From the NCBI GenBank assembly GCA_938040325.1, contig CALHXW010000087.1, positions 1-46,897 on the forward strand: DNA of 46,897 bases. The letters are read 5' to 3'. Under the pieces are notes generated by a model. That model saw only the letters and a program-made list of their open reading frames with translations, searched no databases and had not been told where the DNA came from. Source of the stretch: an uncultured bacterium. GTDB taxonomy: Bacteria; Myxococcota_A; UBA9042; PHBI01. Numbering within the stretch: position 1 is the first letter of the stretch; each line of letters opens with the position of its first letter. Shown piece after piece: positions 26,301 through 34,123 of this stretch. Position numbers and translations under genes: made by a program.

Positions 26301-26709
26301 GCACTACATCGGTCATGGCCGTTTCCAGGCGACGATCGTCGCCACCGACTCGGTCAACCCGCCCGTTGTGACCGTCGTCCATCGCGGCGGCGCCGAGGTT
26401 CGCTACAGCGCTGAGCTCAGCTCTGTCCTGGCAACGCGCGGGTCCAGTACGCCGTCAAGCCATGGCGCGTTAAGCCGTGGATGGTCGCCGCACGCCAGCG
26501 CGCTCGTCGATGCACGAGCGCCTGGCAGGCTGCTACCGCCTCATGCTGCAGACCGTCGGTGGCGAGCGTCAGCGGCTGCCGCGCCGTCGCGTGAAGCGTC
26601 GGCGTGTAGCGCTCACCAATCCCAGGTGCCGCTGTGGCTGGTGTTGGCGCTCAGCGGCCTGTGGCTGCGTCAGACGCGATCCCGCGCAAAAACCGAACAT
26701 CAGCAATAG
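23332..26709 (+). CDS. Secreted FG-GAP/VCBS repeat protein with ASPIC/UnbV domain
   Basis: This large exported protein of 1125 residues has a signal sequence ending ALAPTEASA near residue 57; an ATG at 23455 would give a shorter and more typical signal. The N-terminal half has at least six FG-GAP/VCBS units with calcium-type loops such as DVDGDGLRD, DMDGDGDLD, DYDGDGDVD and DVDDDGDLD, predicting a beta-propeller. An ASPIC/UnbV-like domain follows (GAAGARITAQCGGHTRSVAV through WPSGIETEHD), as in CRTAC1-type proteins. The remaining 550 residues are beta-rich and unrecognised. The C-terminus has Cys, a hydrophobic stretch (VPLWLVLALSGLWL) and Arg residues, resembling a sorting/anchor tail. Confidence 0.85.
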   Translation: MRCENPALAAVRSPTEAHPQDTLLLISPRPRAHRCLRAALYMMAVVALALAPTEASAQPFDNATEALGVVEPPLPYEIHSMNAGVSYVDVDGDGLRDIFYTGPHRPGATWRRNGSGFEFVEGVLGVTLDKAMGHTFFDMDGDGDLDLLVLTDGPNRLFENTADGLVDVTEARLPGIETWSLSAAAGDYDGDGDVDLYVANYVHANAFPDHVCAPNSLLENDGHGYFAPVASALGVAGRGCSFVTSMADVDDDGDLDLLAVNDFGQFTDPNELYINVGRGPDGRPQFEAAASETGFDRRHYGMGLALGDLDDDGTLDAAMTNIGEALLLSRQHDGRWRDDSRMRGLDAVSHGYEGYQVTWAATFHDVNADGALDLALAGGFLVAAGFIKNVENQPQVLLLGGDPSGVLHEVAPEDRYGTDDRPGRDIEFADIDNDGRDDVLLANNDGTVGIYLNRRLTGGKATTLRLRPTMTAGGAAGARITAQCGGHTRSVAVNVGRMYGTADVGEVSLTMPPPCVQSGESLALRVRWPSGIETEHDALTGTDVTLVEPTWLVGGLDDGGGIVVDFSETVTQATEVALELPSGSKAPLMAQPAQRFELAAAPDASWVSVLVDGTRLPIVVRRAEPQPTLRRYPTHVVAGSKTTWTVTPTAADGSPVGPGHGVFVEVDGKVQPTQDLGDGSYRATSTVPAMLQGSSVVSTATWVNGQRQATGTHPLTSRFDPAWSRVEFARLFHVGFGIESTATARVRYYASDSNGRLTLPTLNDVELGVDGYWLAPDELVERTANARFHFPLWRIPDGAKVRPYLYGAPVAGTSDRARRFIAAEDAIASVSPTRSRCTLSEHRGVADGVDQITAIIFVTSPGGTGIPLDDIDIGFSDDGLRPVEGSLDPSTGVVEVTLTVDPSARSWASTRLLLDGVDVGIACSVAVAPPRPAPRVDAHKSEIRLRYQGVAPLGTPLVVQVFPRGVDGRALGSRTSPEIELANAELVAPLHYIGHGRFQATIVATDSVNPPVVTVVHRGGAEVRYSAELSSVLATRGSSTPSSHGALSRGWSPHASALVDARAPGRLLPPHAADRRWRASAAAAPSREASACSAHQSQVPLWLVLALSGLWLRQTRSRAKTEHQQ

Positions 26710-27013
26710 TTTCGGGCGGCGCCGTTAGTTTTCGCGAAAGTTTCGCCGGCAACGTTGCGATGGAGGGAGGTCCAACTTCCGCCAGCGAGCAACCACATGC
26801 CGATCAAACACGCCGCAGCTTCAAGCAACCTTCAGGGCCTCACGCGCGCCACTTCGCTGGCCGCAGCAAAGGCACGCCGACCCCTCACACAGGCCAATGC
26901 GGGACCTATGCGAGCCCGACAGCAACGGCCGGTCCTCGACGGTCGGTCAACCGCAACCCCTACCTGGGTCGATAGCCTGTGCCGCGCGGTCTCCGCGCTA
27001 TAAGCGGGGGCAT
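26710..27013. other. Intergenic stretch before repeat copy A
   Basis: No gene is supported. A 68-codon frame from ATG 26797 has no ribosome site and no recognisable family. A short GC hairpin-like segment (GCGCGGTCTCCGCGC near 26980) may contribute to termination of the FG-GAP gene, but it lacks a T-run. Confidence 0.35.
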
Positions 27014-27194
27014 CTAGTCCCAAAACAAGCGCTCTTTCCAGCTGCGACTTCCGCGATGCCCTCGCCAGCCGCGTCGGTTCGCTCGCTGCGCTCACCCGAA
27101 CTCGACGATGCTCGCAGGGCCTTCGTCCAGCGGACGTCGCTGGCGAGGGCATCGCCAAAGCCGCAGCCGGAAAGAGCGCTTATTTTGGGGCTAG
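27014..27194 (+). repeat. Dispersed palindromic element, copy A
   Basis: The 181-base element is bounded by CTAG at both ends. The outer about 53 bases of each end are inverted repeats with only about 6 mismatches, starting CTAGTCCCAAAACAAGCGCT on the left and its complement on the right. The unpaired centre contains CCCGAACTCGACGATGCTCG and CCTTCGTCCAGCGGACG, which recur in the two other copies. It lies between two convergent genes. The last four bases (CTAG, 27191-27194) supply the TAG stop of the minus-strand kelch gene. Confidence 0.85.
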
Positions 27195-28843
27195 AGCGGG
27201 TTGTAGACTCCCAGCGGCGTGACCATCTGGAGTCCGCCCGCCGGGTTTGCAGCCGCGCCGCCGACCATCAGCGTCATGCCGTTGTCGAGCGCGACCGAGC
27301 GGTGTCCGAAGCGCTGCTGTGGCATCAGCGGCACCGCGCCGGGCTGGCCGGTCTCGCTGATGCTGCTGGCGACCTCAATCCTCAGCACGCCCGTGGCCGG
27401 GTCGAGGAACTCAAAGATCACGTCGATGCTGTTGAGCGGCGCGAGCGCCCCGTCGAGCGGTGGGTCGTCGCCGATCCCGCCGGTCACGACGATGGTGTTG
27501 TTGGGGTTGAGCGTAGCGGAGTGGCCGCCACGGGCGCTTCGCATACGGAAGCCGCCGTTGTCAGGCAGAAACGTCTGCGTCGAGATATCGAACACGTCGA
27601 TGTTGCTCGTCGCCTGGGTACGTCCTTTGTTGGTGAACCCGCCTGCGATGTAGATGAAGTTACGGTTCGGAACGTACGTCGACGTGTGCTGAGTACGTGC
27701 GCCGGACGGCATGAATGCCGGCAGTCCGATGATGGTGGTTGCGACCGAGTCGTAGAGCATCGCGGTGGAGTGGACGATCTCGTCAGACTCGCCGCCCGTG
27801 AAGAGGACTGCCGGCTCGATCCGCCCAGGCAAGAAGAACGTCGTGGCGGTGTGGTGTCGGCGGTAGAGAGCGTCGGGCATGGGACGCACGCCGCTTGAGC
27901 CGTTGACGGGGTCCCAGAGCTCCCAGGTCCCCCCGCCTTGTCCGCTGGGGCTAACGGCGTCGCCGCCCACAAAGAGAATCTGGCGGCTCGTGTCGTTGAG
28001 CAGCGTCGCCGTGTGTCCAGCGCGTGCGACCGCGAGGGGCGGCAGAGGCTTACCCGTGCCGTCGAGAACGGTCGGAGGGTTGTAGAGCTCCACGGAGCGA
28101 AGCGGCGAGCCTGCGGCGCCGTAGCCGCCCGCGATCACAAGCTGGCCCGAGCTCAGGGCGGTGCCCGTGTGCCACACGCGTGACTCGAGGAGCGGCGATC
28201 GGTTCGCGACAAAGGCGTTGGCCGTGTCGACAGCTTCGATCGAGCTTGAGAGCTGGGCAAAGCCTGCGTGGTTCCACCAGGTCCCGGCGGGATCGGTGAC
28301 GATACCACCGCCACTGATGACTACCTCACCGGTCTCTGTCGGCGTCACGGCGTGACCCACGCGGCCCTGAACGAGCCCTTGAGCGGTCTGGGTGGTTAGG
28401 TCGGTGAGCGGCAGGAACGTGTTGACCTGCGCCATCAGCACGCGCAGGAGCTGTGCGTCGGCTCCCTCTTTGACCTCGACGGGCTCGCTTCGGCCACGGG
28501 AGATGAGCTGCCCTGGCTCGTCGGTCGCTGACTTGGTCCAACCCTCGATGGTGAGCTGGCGGTTGGTGCCGAACGGCACGTCGTCGATGTCGACCATCAC
28601 GCCCGGCGCGTAGTCGAGGACCCGGCGGAACTCGGCGTTGAGCTCGTCGCCGGCCATCTCAAGGACCACGAGACCCACGTTCTGAAAGGGATCTGGCGCC
28701 GTCGCGAGCTTCACCACCTGGACCTCGAGTCCGAGCTGTGAAGCGCCTGGCTCCGAGTCGCAGCCGGTGATCGTCAGGGCGCCGAAGAGCCCGCAGAGAA
28801 GAAGCGGCGTGCGCGCCGCGGAGCGTAGAAGAGCGTGCGTCAT
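27191..28843 (-). CDS. Kelch-repeat lipoprotein
   Basis: The 550-residue lipoprotein has a signal with lipobox ITGC (Cys 28). An N-terminal beta domain of about 130 residues is followed by kelch-type blades with recurrent HTATLL / VFVGG / VELYNP patterns, for example GHTATLLNDTSRQILFVGGD, HHTATTFFLPGRIEPAVLFT and GGHSATLNPNNTIVVTGG. A beta-propeller at the cell surface or in the periplasm is predicted, with a likely binding rather than enzymatic role. Its ATG overlaps the stop of the PEGA gene (TGATG), so the two are cotranscribed. Its stop codon lies in the end of repeat copy A. Confidence 0.88.
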   Translation of the reverse strand: MTHALLRSAARTPLLLCGLFGALTITGCDSEPGASQLGLEVQVVKLATAPDPFQNVGLVVLEMAGDELNAEFRRVLDYAPGVMVDIDDVPFGTNRQLTIEGWTKSATDEPGQLISRGRSEPVEVKEGADAQLLRVLMAQVNTFLPLTDLTTQTAQGLVQGRVGHAVTPTETGEVVISGGGIVTDPAGTWWNHAGFAQLSSSIEAVDTANAFVANRSPLLESRVWHTGTALSSGQLVIAGGYGAAGSPLRSVELYNPPTVLDGTGKPLPPLAVARAGHTATLLNDTSRQILFVGGDAVSPSGQGGGTWELWDPVNGSSGVRPMPDALYRRHHTATTFFLPGRIEPAVLFTGGESDEIVHSTAMLYDSVATTIIGLPAFMPSGARTQHTSTYVPNRNFIYIAGGFTNKGRTQATSNIDVFDISTQTFLPDNGGFRMRSARGGHSATLNPNNTIVVTGGIGDDPPLDGALAPLNSIDVIFEFLDPATGVLRIEVASSISETGQPGAVPLMPQQRFGHRSVALDNGMTLMVGGAAANPAGGLQMVTPLGVYNPL

Positions 28844-30573
28844 CAGAAGCTCACCGTTGTGCGGAAGCCGTTGGGATCATCGCCGGCACTGTCATTGAGG
28901 AGGATGGCGGCCGCTGTGCCGCCCACGACGGCGCCGCCGATGAGGGTCCAGACCCACCACTCCTCGTACCAGGAGCTGTCGTCAGTCTTGACGCCGCCCA
29001 CCCCGCCAGGTCCGACATACCCGCCGCCATTGTCGGGTGGGACGTAGCCGCCTCCGCCGCCAGGGCGCATCACGGTGTCGCCACCGGTGCCGCCACCGAC
29101 TGTCCCGGTGCCGCCTGTGGTCCCGGTGCCGCCGCCGACCGTTCCGGTGCCGCCTGTGGTCCCGGTGCCGCCGCCGACCGTTCCGGTGCCGCCCGTGGTC
29201 CCGGTGCCACCGCCGACCGTTCCGGTGCCGCCCGTGGTCCCGGTGCCGCCGCCGACCGTTCCGGTGCCGCCCGTGGTCCCGGTGGTCCCAGTGCCGCCGC
29301 CGTTGACGTCCTTGGGAAGCGGATCGACCTTGCCGATGACCGCCGCGGGTCCCGCTTTGCCGACGCTCTTGTAGATCGGCGAGCGGCCCGCGACCGCGCG
29401 GTCGTTCGGGAAGCGCTTGAGGGCCTTGATGACGTTGGTCGACAGATCGACGACGCCGATCTGCATGGCTGAGAGGTCAGCATCCATCTTCAGCCAGTCG
29501 AGCTCGGCAAGCTTGGCCTCGTCGCATCCGAAGAGAAAGGGAGCGAGCTCGTACTCGACCGGCGTCTTACGCACGTAGGTCATCAAGATGCCGTCGAGGT
29601 TGTGGGTCTTGCACAAGCCGCTGGCCGCGCGACGGAATCGCCCGGCAAAGTTGCCTGTCTTGCTGGCCGCGATCATGCCGTCGACCGACTCCATGTTCAC
29701 GACAACTTTGGTCTGCGGCGCGACCTTGGGTCCTTTCGAGTTCAGCGTCGCTGTCAGGTTCGAGCCCGACTTGGTGGCCGCGAACTCCTTCGCCCAGGGG
29801 TGATGGCCGGGCGCGACGACACGCACAACGTGGGCCCCGCGGAAGAGCCCCGTGATGGTTTGCGGTGCCGCGCCAACGAGGTTGCCGTCGAGGTAGACCT
29901 GCGCGCCTGGTGCCGACGACTCAACGACCACGGGACCAGTCGCCACCGTGCTGTAGAGCGCGTTGAGGCGCTTGAGCGCGTTGAGGGCCTCGCTGGGGTC
30001 CTTCCGCTTGTCGAGGACCAGCGTTGGACGAAGGGTCAGGACCTTTCCGAGCTCGTCCTCGCCGTTGTCGTCATAGCCTGCCTTGAAGTAGGCGAGAGAC
30101 TTGCTGAGCAGTGCGTCGACGTACTTATCGAAGTTCTCGAGCTGGTCGAAGCGCTTCTTGTACAGCGTTGTCGCCTTGGTGAAGCTCTTGACCGCCTTCA
30201 TGTACTTGCGCTTGGACACCAGCGTCTTGCCGGCATCGAGGGCTTTGTCTGCACGGTCGAGCGTGCCGTCGGAGACCACCTTCTGAATCTTCTTGTCGAG
30301 CTTGGCCTTCGGCGGTGGTGACGCCGTCTCAAGCGTCGCGCGATTGAAGACCTTCACGCCGTCTTCCACGCCCATGATCGTCACGAGGTAGTCGGTGATC
30401 CGCTTCGGCACGAGCCGAGGGACGTCGCTGTGCCGCTGCGTGTCGATCACAAGCAAGCGCTTGTCGCCTGCTGCGTGCGCCTCGTTGGCGTGCGCAAGCG
30501 TCAGTCCGCACGCGATCACCAGCGCGCATGCTAGCGCTGGTATTTGGCGGACTCTGTTGTGAATGGGGGCCAT
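28843..30573 (-). CDS. PEGA-domain exported protein with Gly/Thr repeats and C-terminal membrane helix
   Basis: The 576-residue protein has an Ala-rich Sec signal ending NEAHAAG. After a helical TPR-like region (FTKATTLYKKRFDQLENFDK) comes a PEGA domain (VVVESSAPGAQVYLDGNLVG, then GLFRGAHVVRVVAPGHHPW), a small beta fold often linked to surface-layer or wall attachment. Further on are a 39-bp tandem repeat coding GGTGTVGGGTGTT and a Gly-rich stretch. Near the end is a hydrophobic helix (WVWTLIGGAVVGGTAAAILL). The ATG at 30573 has a GAGGA site; 111 upstream codons belong to the divergent promoter region. It heads a two-gene operon with the kelch lipoprotein. Confidence 0.87.
   Translation of the reverse strand: MAPIHNRVRQIPALACALVIACGLTLAHANEAHAAGDKRLLVIDTQRHSDVPRLVPKRITDYLVTIMGVEDGVKVFNRATLETASPPPKAKLDKKIQKVVSDGTLDRADKALDAGKTLVSKRKYMKAVKSFTKATTLYKKRFDQLENFDKYVDALLSKSLAYFKAGYDDNGEDELGKVLTLRPTLVLDKRKDPSEALNALKRLNALYSTVATGPVVVESSAPGAQVYLDGNLVGAAPQTITGLFRGAHVVRVVAPGHHPWAKEFAATKSGSNLTATLNSKGPKVAPQTKVVVNMESVDGMIAASKTGNFAGRFRRAASGLCKTHNLDGILMTYVRKTPVEYELAPFLFGCDEAKLAELDWLKMDADLSAMQIGVVDLSTNVIKALKRFPNDRAVAGRSPIYKSVGKAGPAAVIGKVDPLPKDVNGGGTGTTGTTGGTGTVGGGTGTTGGTGTVGGGTGTTGGTGTVGGGTGTTGGTGTVGGGTGTTGGTGTVGGGTGGDTVMRPGGGGGYVPPDNGGGYVGPGGVGGVKTDDSSWYEEWWVWTLIGGAVVGGTAAAILLNDSAGDDPNGFRTTVSF
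29108..29290 (-). repeat. 39-bp tandem repeat in the PEGA gene
   Basis: A 39-base unit repeats with starts at 29108, 29147, 29186, 29225 and 29264 (the last is partial), differing by single bases. It encodes the 13-residue unit GGTGTVGGGTGTT on the minus strand. It is in frame, so unit number changes only the length of a flexible Gly/Thr linker. Confidence 0.9.
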
Positions 30574-30607
30574 GGATAGGTCCTCGTCTGTCGTCGTCGG
30601 GTGGGGT

Positions 30608-31786
30608 ATGAGACGTGCCGTCTCGTGTTCAACCCGCTGCTGTCGGGCAGGACTCCCGAGTGAGACCGGAAATCTGACCCGTCGACCAGCGCAAGTCAAA
30701 CCTTTGCAACACTCTGAGCATGACGTCCGCCGCGAGATCACCAAGGCACTAGCCATCGTCTTCGGCGGCACGCTCGTGTTGGCGCTGATCCAGCTCCTCG
30801 TTCCGGCGACGACCCAGTGGATGCAGCTTGGCCTTGCGTTCCTGTTGCTACAGGCCCCTGCGTGGGTGTTGCCCAAGAGCGTCGACCAACGCCAGCTCGG
30901 GCTCACCGTCGGCCCTTACGGTCGCGCTGTCTTCGTGGGCTTTGCCGTCATGCTGGTCGTCTTTCCAGTGTTCACCCTTGGCCACCACTTCTTTCAGACC
31001 GAGTTCGTTGGCGCGAAGTCCGACTGGAGTGCGCAAAACTTGGCGCGCTGGGACGAGTCGCTCGAGAACCGGCCTGCCCAGCCGTGCAACCGCGCGGACG
31101 GCAGCCTGTCGGTCTGGACGTACGGGCCAGGCATGTGGCTGACGGTTCCGTCGACATCCAAAGTCAGCGTGAAGGTGGCGACCGACGTCCCCATCAGCGC
31201 GGCGCGGGAGGTTCACTGCACGAGCGGCGGCGTGCCGCAAGCCCGTCGACGTGCCCGCCCCGATAGCGCCGGCAGCTTCTCGCTGCCAAAGGGGGTGGGG
31301 CTCTGGGTCCCGCTCAGCGACGCGCAGTCGCATGTCGCGCTTGAGGTCCGAGACGCCTCCGGCGCGTTGGTACCCGAAGACAGAATTCGCACTGGCCAGT
31401 ACGGCGCCACAGCCGACGACGACGGGGTGGTGTCGGGCAGCCGAGACTACTGGTGGCTGCTGCAGTTCATCATCGTCCACTTAGGGCTCGTGGCCCTCCC
31501 CGAGGAGTGGTTCTTTCGCGGCTACCTCATGAGCCGCCTCGACCAGCGCTTCGGCACACCGCTGCGTGTCTTCGGCGCCAATCTTGGGTGGGGCCTGATC
31601 TTGAGCGCCCTAGCGTTTGCCCTACTTCACCCGATCTTGCTTCCGGGTGCGCACCGACTGCTGGTCTTCTTCCCCGCGCTCCTCTTTGGCTGGGTCCGCG
31701 CGCGTACCGGAAACGTTGGCGCCGCGATCATCGTCCACGCGGGCTCGAACCTGCTGATCCAGTGCATCGGCCGCATGTACGTCTAA
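30608..31786 (+). CDS. CPBP-family intramembrane protease
   Basis: The roughly 392-residue membrane protein has the glutamic-type CPBP (Abi/CAAX) protease motifs in its C-terminal half: EEWFFRGYLM (Glu-Glu and Arg), FALLHPILL (His) and HAGSNLLIQ (His/Asn). The N-terminal part has three or four helices, with a large extracytoplasmic domain of about 150 residues (from SDWSAQNLARWDESLENRPA) inserted before the catalytic helices. Related enzymes process prenylated proteins or peptides, and some myxobacterial members are proposed sorting proteases. The start is uncertain: ATG 30608 is chosen, and TTG 30704 is an alternative; starts at 30563/30572 would overlap the divergent PEGA gene. Confidence 0.82.
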   Translation: MRRAVSCSTRCCRAGLPSETGNLTRRPAQVKPLQHSEHDVRREITKALAIVFGGTLVLALIQLLVPATTQWMQLGLAFLLLQAPAWVLPKSVDQRQLGLTVGPYGRAVFVGFAVMLVVFPVFTLGHHFFQTEFVGAKSDWSAQNLARWDESLENRPAQPCNRADGSLSVWTYGPGMWLTVPSTSKVSVKVATDVPISAAREVHCTSGGVPQARRRARPDSAGSFSLPKGVGLWVPLSDAQSHVALEVRDASGALVPEDRIRTGQYGATADDDGVVSGSRDYWWLLQFIIVHLGLVALPEEWFFRGYLMSRLDQRFGTPLRVFGANLGWGLILSALAFALLHPILLPGAHRLLVFFPALLFGWVRARTGNVGAAIIVHAGSNLLIQCIGRMYV

Positions 31787-31886
31787 CGTGGCCGCCATCA
31801 AGCACGACGCGGTGGCGACTTGACGTCATGCCCCACCCCATGGTGCGTGGTCACTGTCTGACGTCCTCGACGCGTAGGAGTTGCGC

Positions 31887-32645
31887 ATGCATGTGGTCAT
31901 AACAGGAGCCTCCTCTGGAATCGGTGAAGCGCTTGCTCACGCCTTCGCCATGAAGGGCTGCAGCCTGACGCTTATCGCCCGCCGCACCGATCGCTTGGAG
32001 TCGCTGGCAAGGAGCCTCTCGGTCAAGACCCACATCGTCACCCGTGACCTGACGCAGCTCGACACCGCTGCGGACTGGCTCGACGAGGCCACTGCTGCGC
32101 TTGGGCCCGTTGACGTGCTCATCAACAACGCGGGCGTTCAGGTCATCGCGCCGATGGATCAGGTCGACGTGCTCGCCGGCGAGCGCTCGCTCGTCCTCAA
32201 CCTCTTCGCGCCGCTGCGGCTGATCCGAGCCGTCCTTCCCAGCATGGTCGCCCGAACGTCGGGAACGATCGTCAACATCGCCTCACTCGCCGGCCTCGCA
32301 CCGGTGCCTGGCATGGCCTACTACAACGCGTCGAAGGCGGGTCTCTCCGGCGCATCCGAGGCGCTGCGCGGCGAGCTCCGCGACACAGGCGTTAAGGTCG
32401 TGACGGTCTACCCCGGCATCATCCCCACAGACATGGGCAGCGCGGGGCTTGAGAAGTATGCCAGTGCAAAGGCCGTCAAGCTTCAGCCCCAGGGAACGGT
32501 CGACGGTCTTGCCCAGCGGGTTGTCCGGGCGACGGAAAAGGGCAGCGCGCGCGTCATCTACCCGTCGGTGTACACGGTCACGCGGCACCTACCAGGACCA
32601 ACGCGCTGGTTCATCGACCGATTCTCGCCGGAGCTGTCCGAGTAG
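31887..32645 (+). CDS. Short-chain dehydrogenase/reductase (SDR)
   Basis: The 252-residue classical SDR has the NAD(P)-binding motif TGASSGIG near residue 7, structural motif NNAGV, catalytic serine in NIASLAG, and YNASK as the YxxxK catalytic pair. ARRTDRL after the second strand suggests NADP preference. The substrate cannot be told. The C-terminal segment (VYTVTRHLPGPTRWFIDRFS) resembles SDRs acting on lipids. ATG 31887 has TAGGAG at 31875-31880; the TTG at 31881 is too close to it. No operon partner is visible. Confidence 0.93.
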   Translation: MHVVITGASSGIGEALAHAFAMKGCSLTLIARRTDRLESLARSLSVKTHIVTRDLTQLDTAADWLDEATAALGPVDVLINNAGVQVIAPMDQVDVLAGERSLVLNLFAPLRLIRAVLPSMVARTSGTIVNIASLAGLAPVPGMAYYNASKAGLSGASEALRGELRDTGVKVVTVYPGIIPTDMGSAGLEKYASAKAVKLQPQGTVDGLAQRVVRATEKGSARVIYPSVYTVTRHLPGPTRWFIDRFSPELSE

Positions 32646-32770
32646 TCCTCGCGGCGTTGCAGCTAGCAGCGTTGCCGGGAAATGCGGATTCTGGGACGCA
32701 GCGAGGTGTGCCGCTGGTGTGATGAACGAGAGGAAACCTCAGCGCGGGTTGCAGGGGCGCAGCTCCTGAG

Positions 32771-32784
32771 TGATCTCGAGATCA
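32771..32784. promoter_or_regulatory. Perfect 14-bp palindrome
   Basis: TGATCTCGAGATCA is fully self-complementary. It lies 7 bases before a strong AAGGAG and an ATG that opens a frame of only 8 codons (32801-32827). It may be the operator of a lost gene. No regulator is assigned. Confidence 0.35.
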
Positions 32785-32800
32785 ACAGTAAGGAGCGACG

Positions 32801-32827
32801 ATGGAGTCTATCGGGACAAGTCTCTAG
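32801..32827 (+). pseudogene. Remnant or mini-ORF with strong ribosome site
   Basis: AAGGAG, 6 bases, then ATG starts an 8-codon frame (MESIGTSL) ending in TAG that shares its CTAG with the convergent phhA stop. The ribosome site is much better than chance. Yet no downstream plus-strand gene follows, so it may be the 5' stub of a deleted gene or simply fortuitous. Confidence 0.25.
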
Positions 32828-33657
32828 GCCGCAGCGCGTCCGCTGATCGCGAGCAGCTTCTCCGCGTAGCCGGTCATGGCCTCGCGCAGCTGGTCGAAGC
32901 TGTCGAGCACGTAGAGAATCGGCTGGTAGTGGTCGATCTCAAAGGGCGTGCTGCAGACGCGCTCGAGGTCGAAGGGGCGACGCTCGACCTCTTTGGAGTG
33001 CAACGCGTGGTGGCCCTCGCCCTCGCTCGAGATGAGGCCCGAGCCATAGAGCTTGAGCTTGTTGTCCTCGTGGATGAGTCCAAACTCGACCGTGAACCAG
33101 AACAAGCGCGCGAGGCGCTCGGTGTGGACAGGATCGTCGGTGTAGAGCGCGGCCTTGCCGTACGTCTGGAGGAAGTCCGCGAAGGCTTCGTCGGTGTGGA
33201 GCGGCACGTGGCCGAAGACGTCATGGATGATGTCGGGCTCGGGCAGATACTCCATCTGCTCTTTCGGCCGCACCGTGATCGTCGTCGGGAACTGGCGCTG
33301 AGCCAGGAAGGCGAAGAAGCCCTTCGCTGGCAGGTAGCCGGGCACTGCGTGGCTTGACCAGCCTGTGGACGGCAGCAGTGAGGCATTGACGTCGCCGAGG
33401 CGCGGGATACAGCTGGGATCAAGCTGGATGGCCTTGGCACCATCGAGAAACACGCGCGAGCCCTCTTCTCGAAGCTGGTTCATCCGCTTGTCGAAGATAA
33501 TGCCCCACACCTCATGGTCGATGTCGGTGTAGCGCTCCCAGTGCTGGACGATCTTCATCCGGTCGATGTCGATGTCGTCTGCAGGCAATCCGGCCGTGGA
33601 GTCTGCGTACGCCTGCGCGGTCACGGCTTCTGAGTCGAGGACCGCCGAGGCGATCAT
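32824..33657 (-). CDS. phhA: Phenylalanine-4-hydroxylase
   Basis: This non-heme iron, pterin-dependent monooxygenase converts phenylalanine to tyrosine. The iron ligands are seen as the pair in IIHDVFGHVPLH (His 145 and His 150 from the chosen start) and the Glu in FWFTVEFGLI (Glu 191). The sequence also has the family stretch VPGYLPAKGFFAFLAQRQFP. It lacks the N-terminal regulatory ACT domain of animal enzymes, as usual in bacteria. ATG 33657 has AAGGG 7 bases upstream; ATG 33672 and TTG 33693 remain possible, and the latter two codon groups look duplicated. No pterin dehydratase gene is nearby. Confidence 0.95.
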   Translation of the reverse strand: MIASAVLDSEAVTAQAYADSTAGLPADDIDIDRMKIVQHWERYTDIDHEVWGIIFDKRMNQLREEGSRVFLDGAKAIQLDPSCIPRLGDVNASLLPSTGWSSHAVPGYLPAKGFFAFLAQRQFPTTITVRPKEQMEYLPEPDIIHDVFGHVPLHTDEAFADFLQTYGKAALYTDDPVHTERLARLFWFTVEFGLIHEDNKLKLYGSGLISSEGEGHHALHSKEVERRPFDLERVCSTPFEIDHYQPILYVLDSFDQLREAMTGYAEKLLAISGRAAA

Positions 33658-33784
33658 GCCGGTGCCCTTCATCGGCTCGTCTGTGCCCTTCAAGCCTGCC
33701 TCTCGATCGTCAGGTCGCGTCTCATACCGTCAACATAGTCGGGCTGCGACCCAACGACAACCGTCGCGGTGGCGGATGAAGGGG

Positions 33785-33964
33785 CCAGCCCCAAACAGGC
33801 GCTATTTTCGAGCGAGGCGAACGCGATGTACTTGCCACCTGCGTCGGCCGAATGAAGGCCCTGCGAGCATCGTCGAGTTCGGATGAGCGAAGCGAATGCA
33901 CCGGCGCTGGTGGCGAGGTCATCGCGGAAGTCGTAGCCGGAAAGAGCGCTTGTTTTGGGGCTAG
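33785..33964 (-). repeat. Dispersed palindromic element, copy B (inverted orientation)
   Basis: The 180-base element lies in the 466-base gap between divergent phhA and the EF-hand gene. Read on the minus strand it starts CTAGCCCCAAAACAAGCGCT and contains GAACTCGACGATGCTCGCAG as in copy A. The other end begins CCAG, a one-base decay of CTAG, and its arm is more diverged. The flanking sequence between 33658 and 33784 and between 33965 and 34123 shows no gene. Confidence 0.8.
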
Positions 33965-34123
33965 CCCCCAGGGCGCGGGAATGGGCATCGCAAAGGAATG
34001 TTTGGCCGGCCTTCGATCCGATCGCGGGCGCGATCGCAAACCGCGCTTGGCCGGAAGATTTTCGCGGGCGATCTGCTACAGTCAGGGCGAGCAACAGTCA
34101 GGTCGACGGGTTCAGGAGCACGC

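Noticed and set aside
26797..27003. 68-codon ORF between the FG-GAP gene and repeat copy A
   Set aside because: No ribosome site at proper spacing, no hydrophobic or known motif, and neighbouring frames are equally open.
26897..27898. 333-codon plus-strand frame across repeat copy A and the kelch gene
   Set aside because: It is antisense to the kelch lipoprotein for most of its length and has no domain; only the part in the repeat is discussed as a repeat property.
29037..29374. Plus-strand Arg-rich or Pro/Val-rich frames over the 39-bp repeats
   Set aside because: They are the complements of the Gly/Thr tandem repeats of the PEGA gene.
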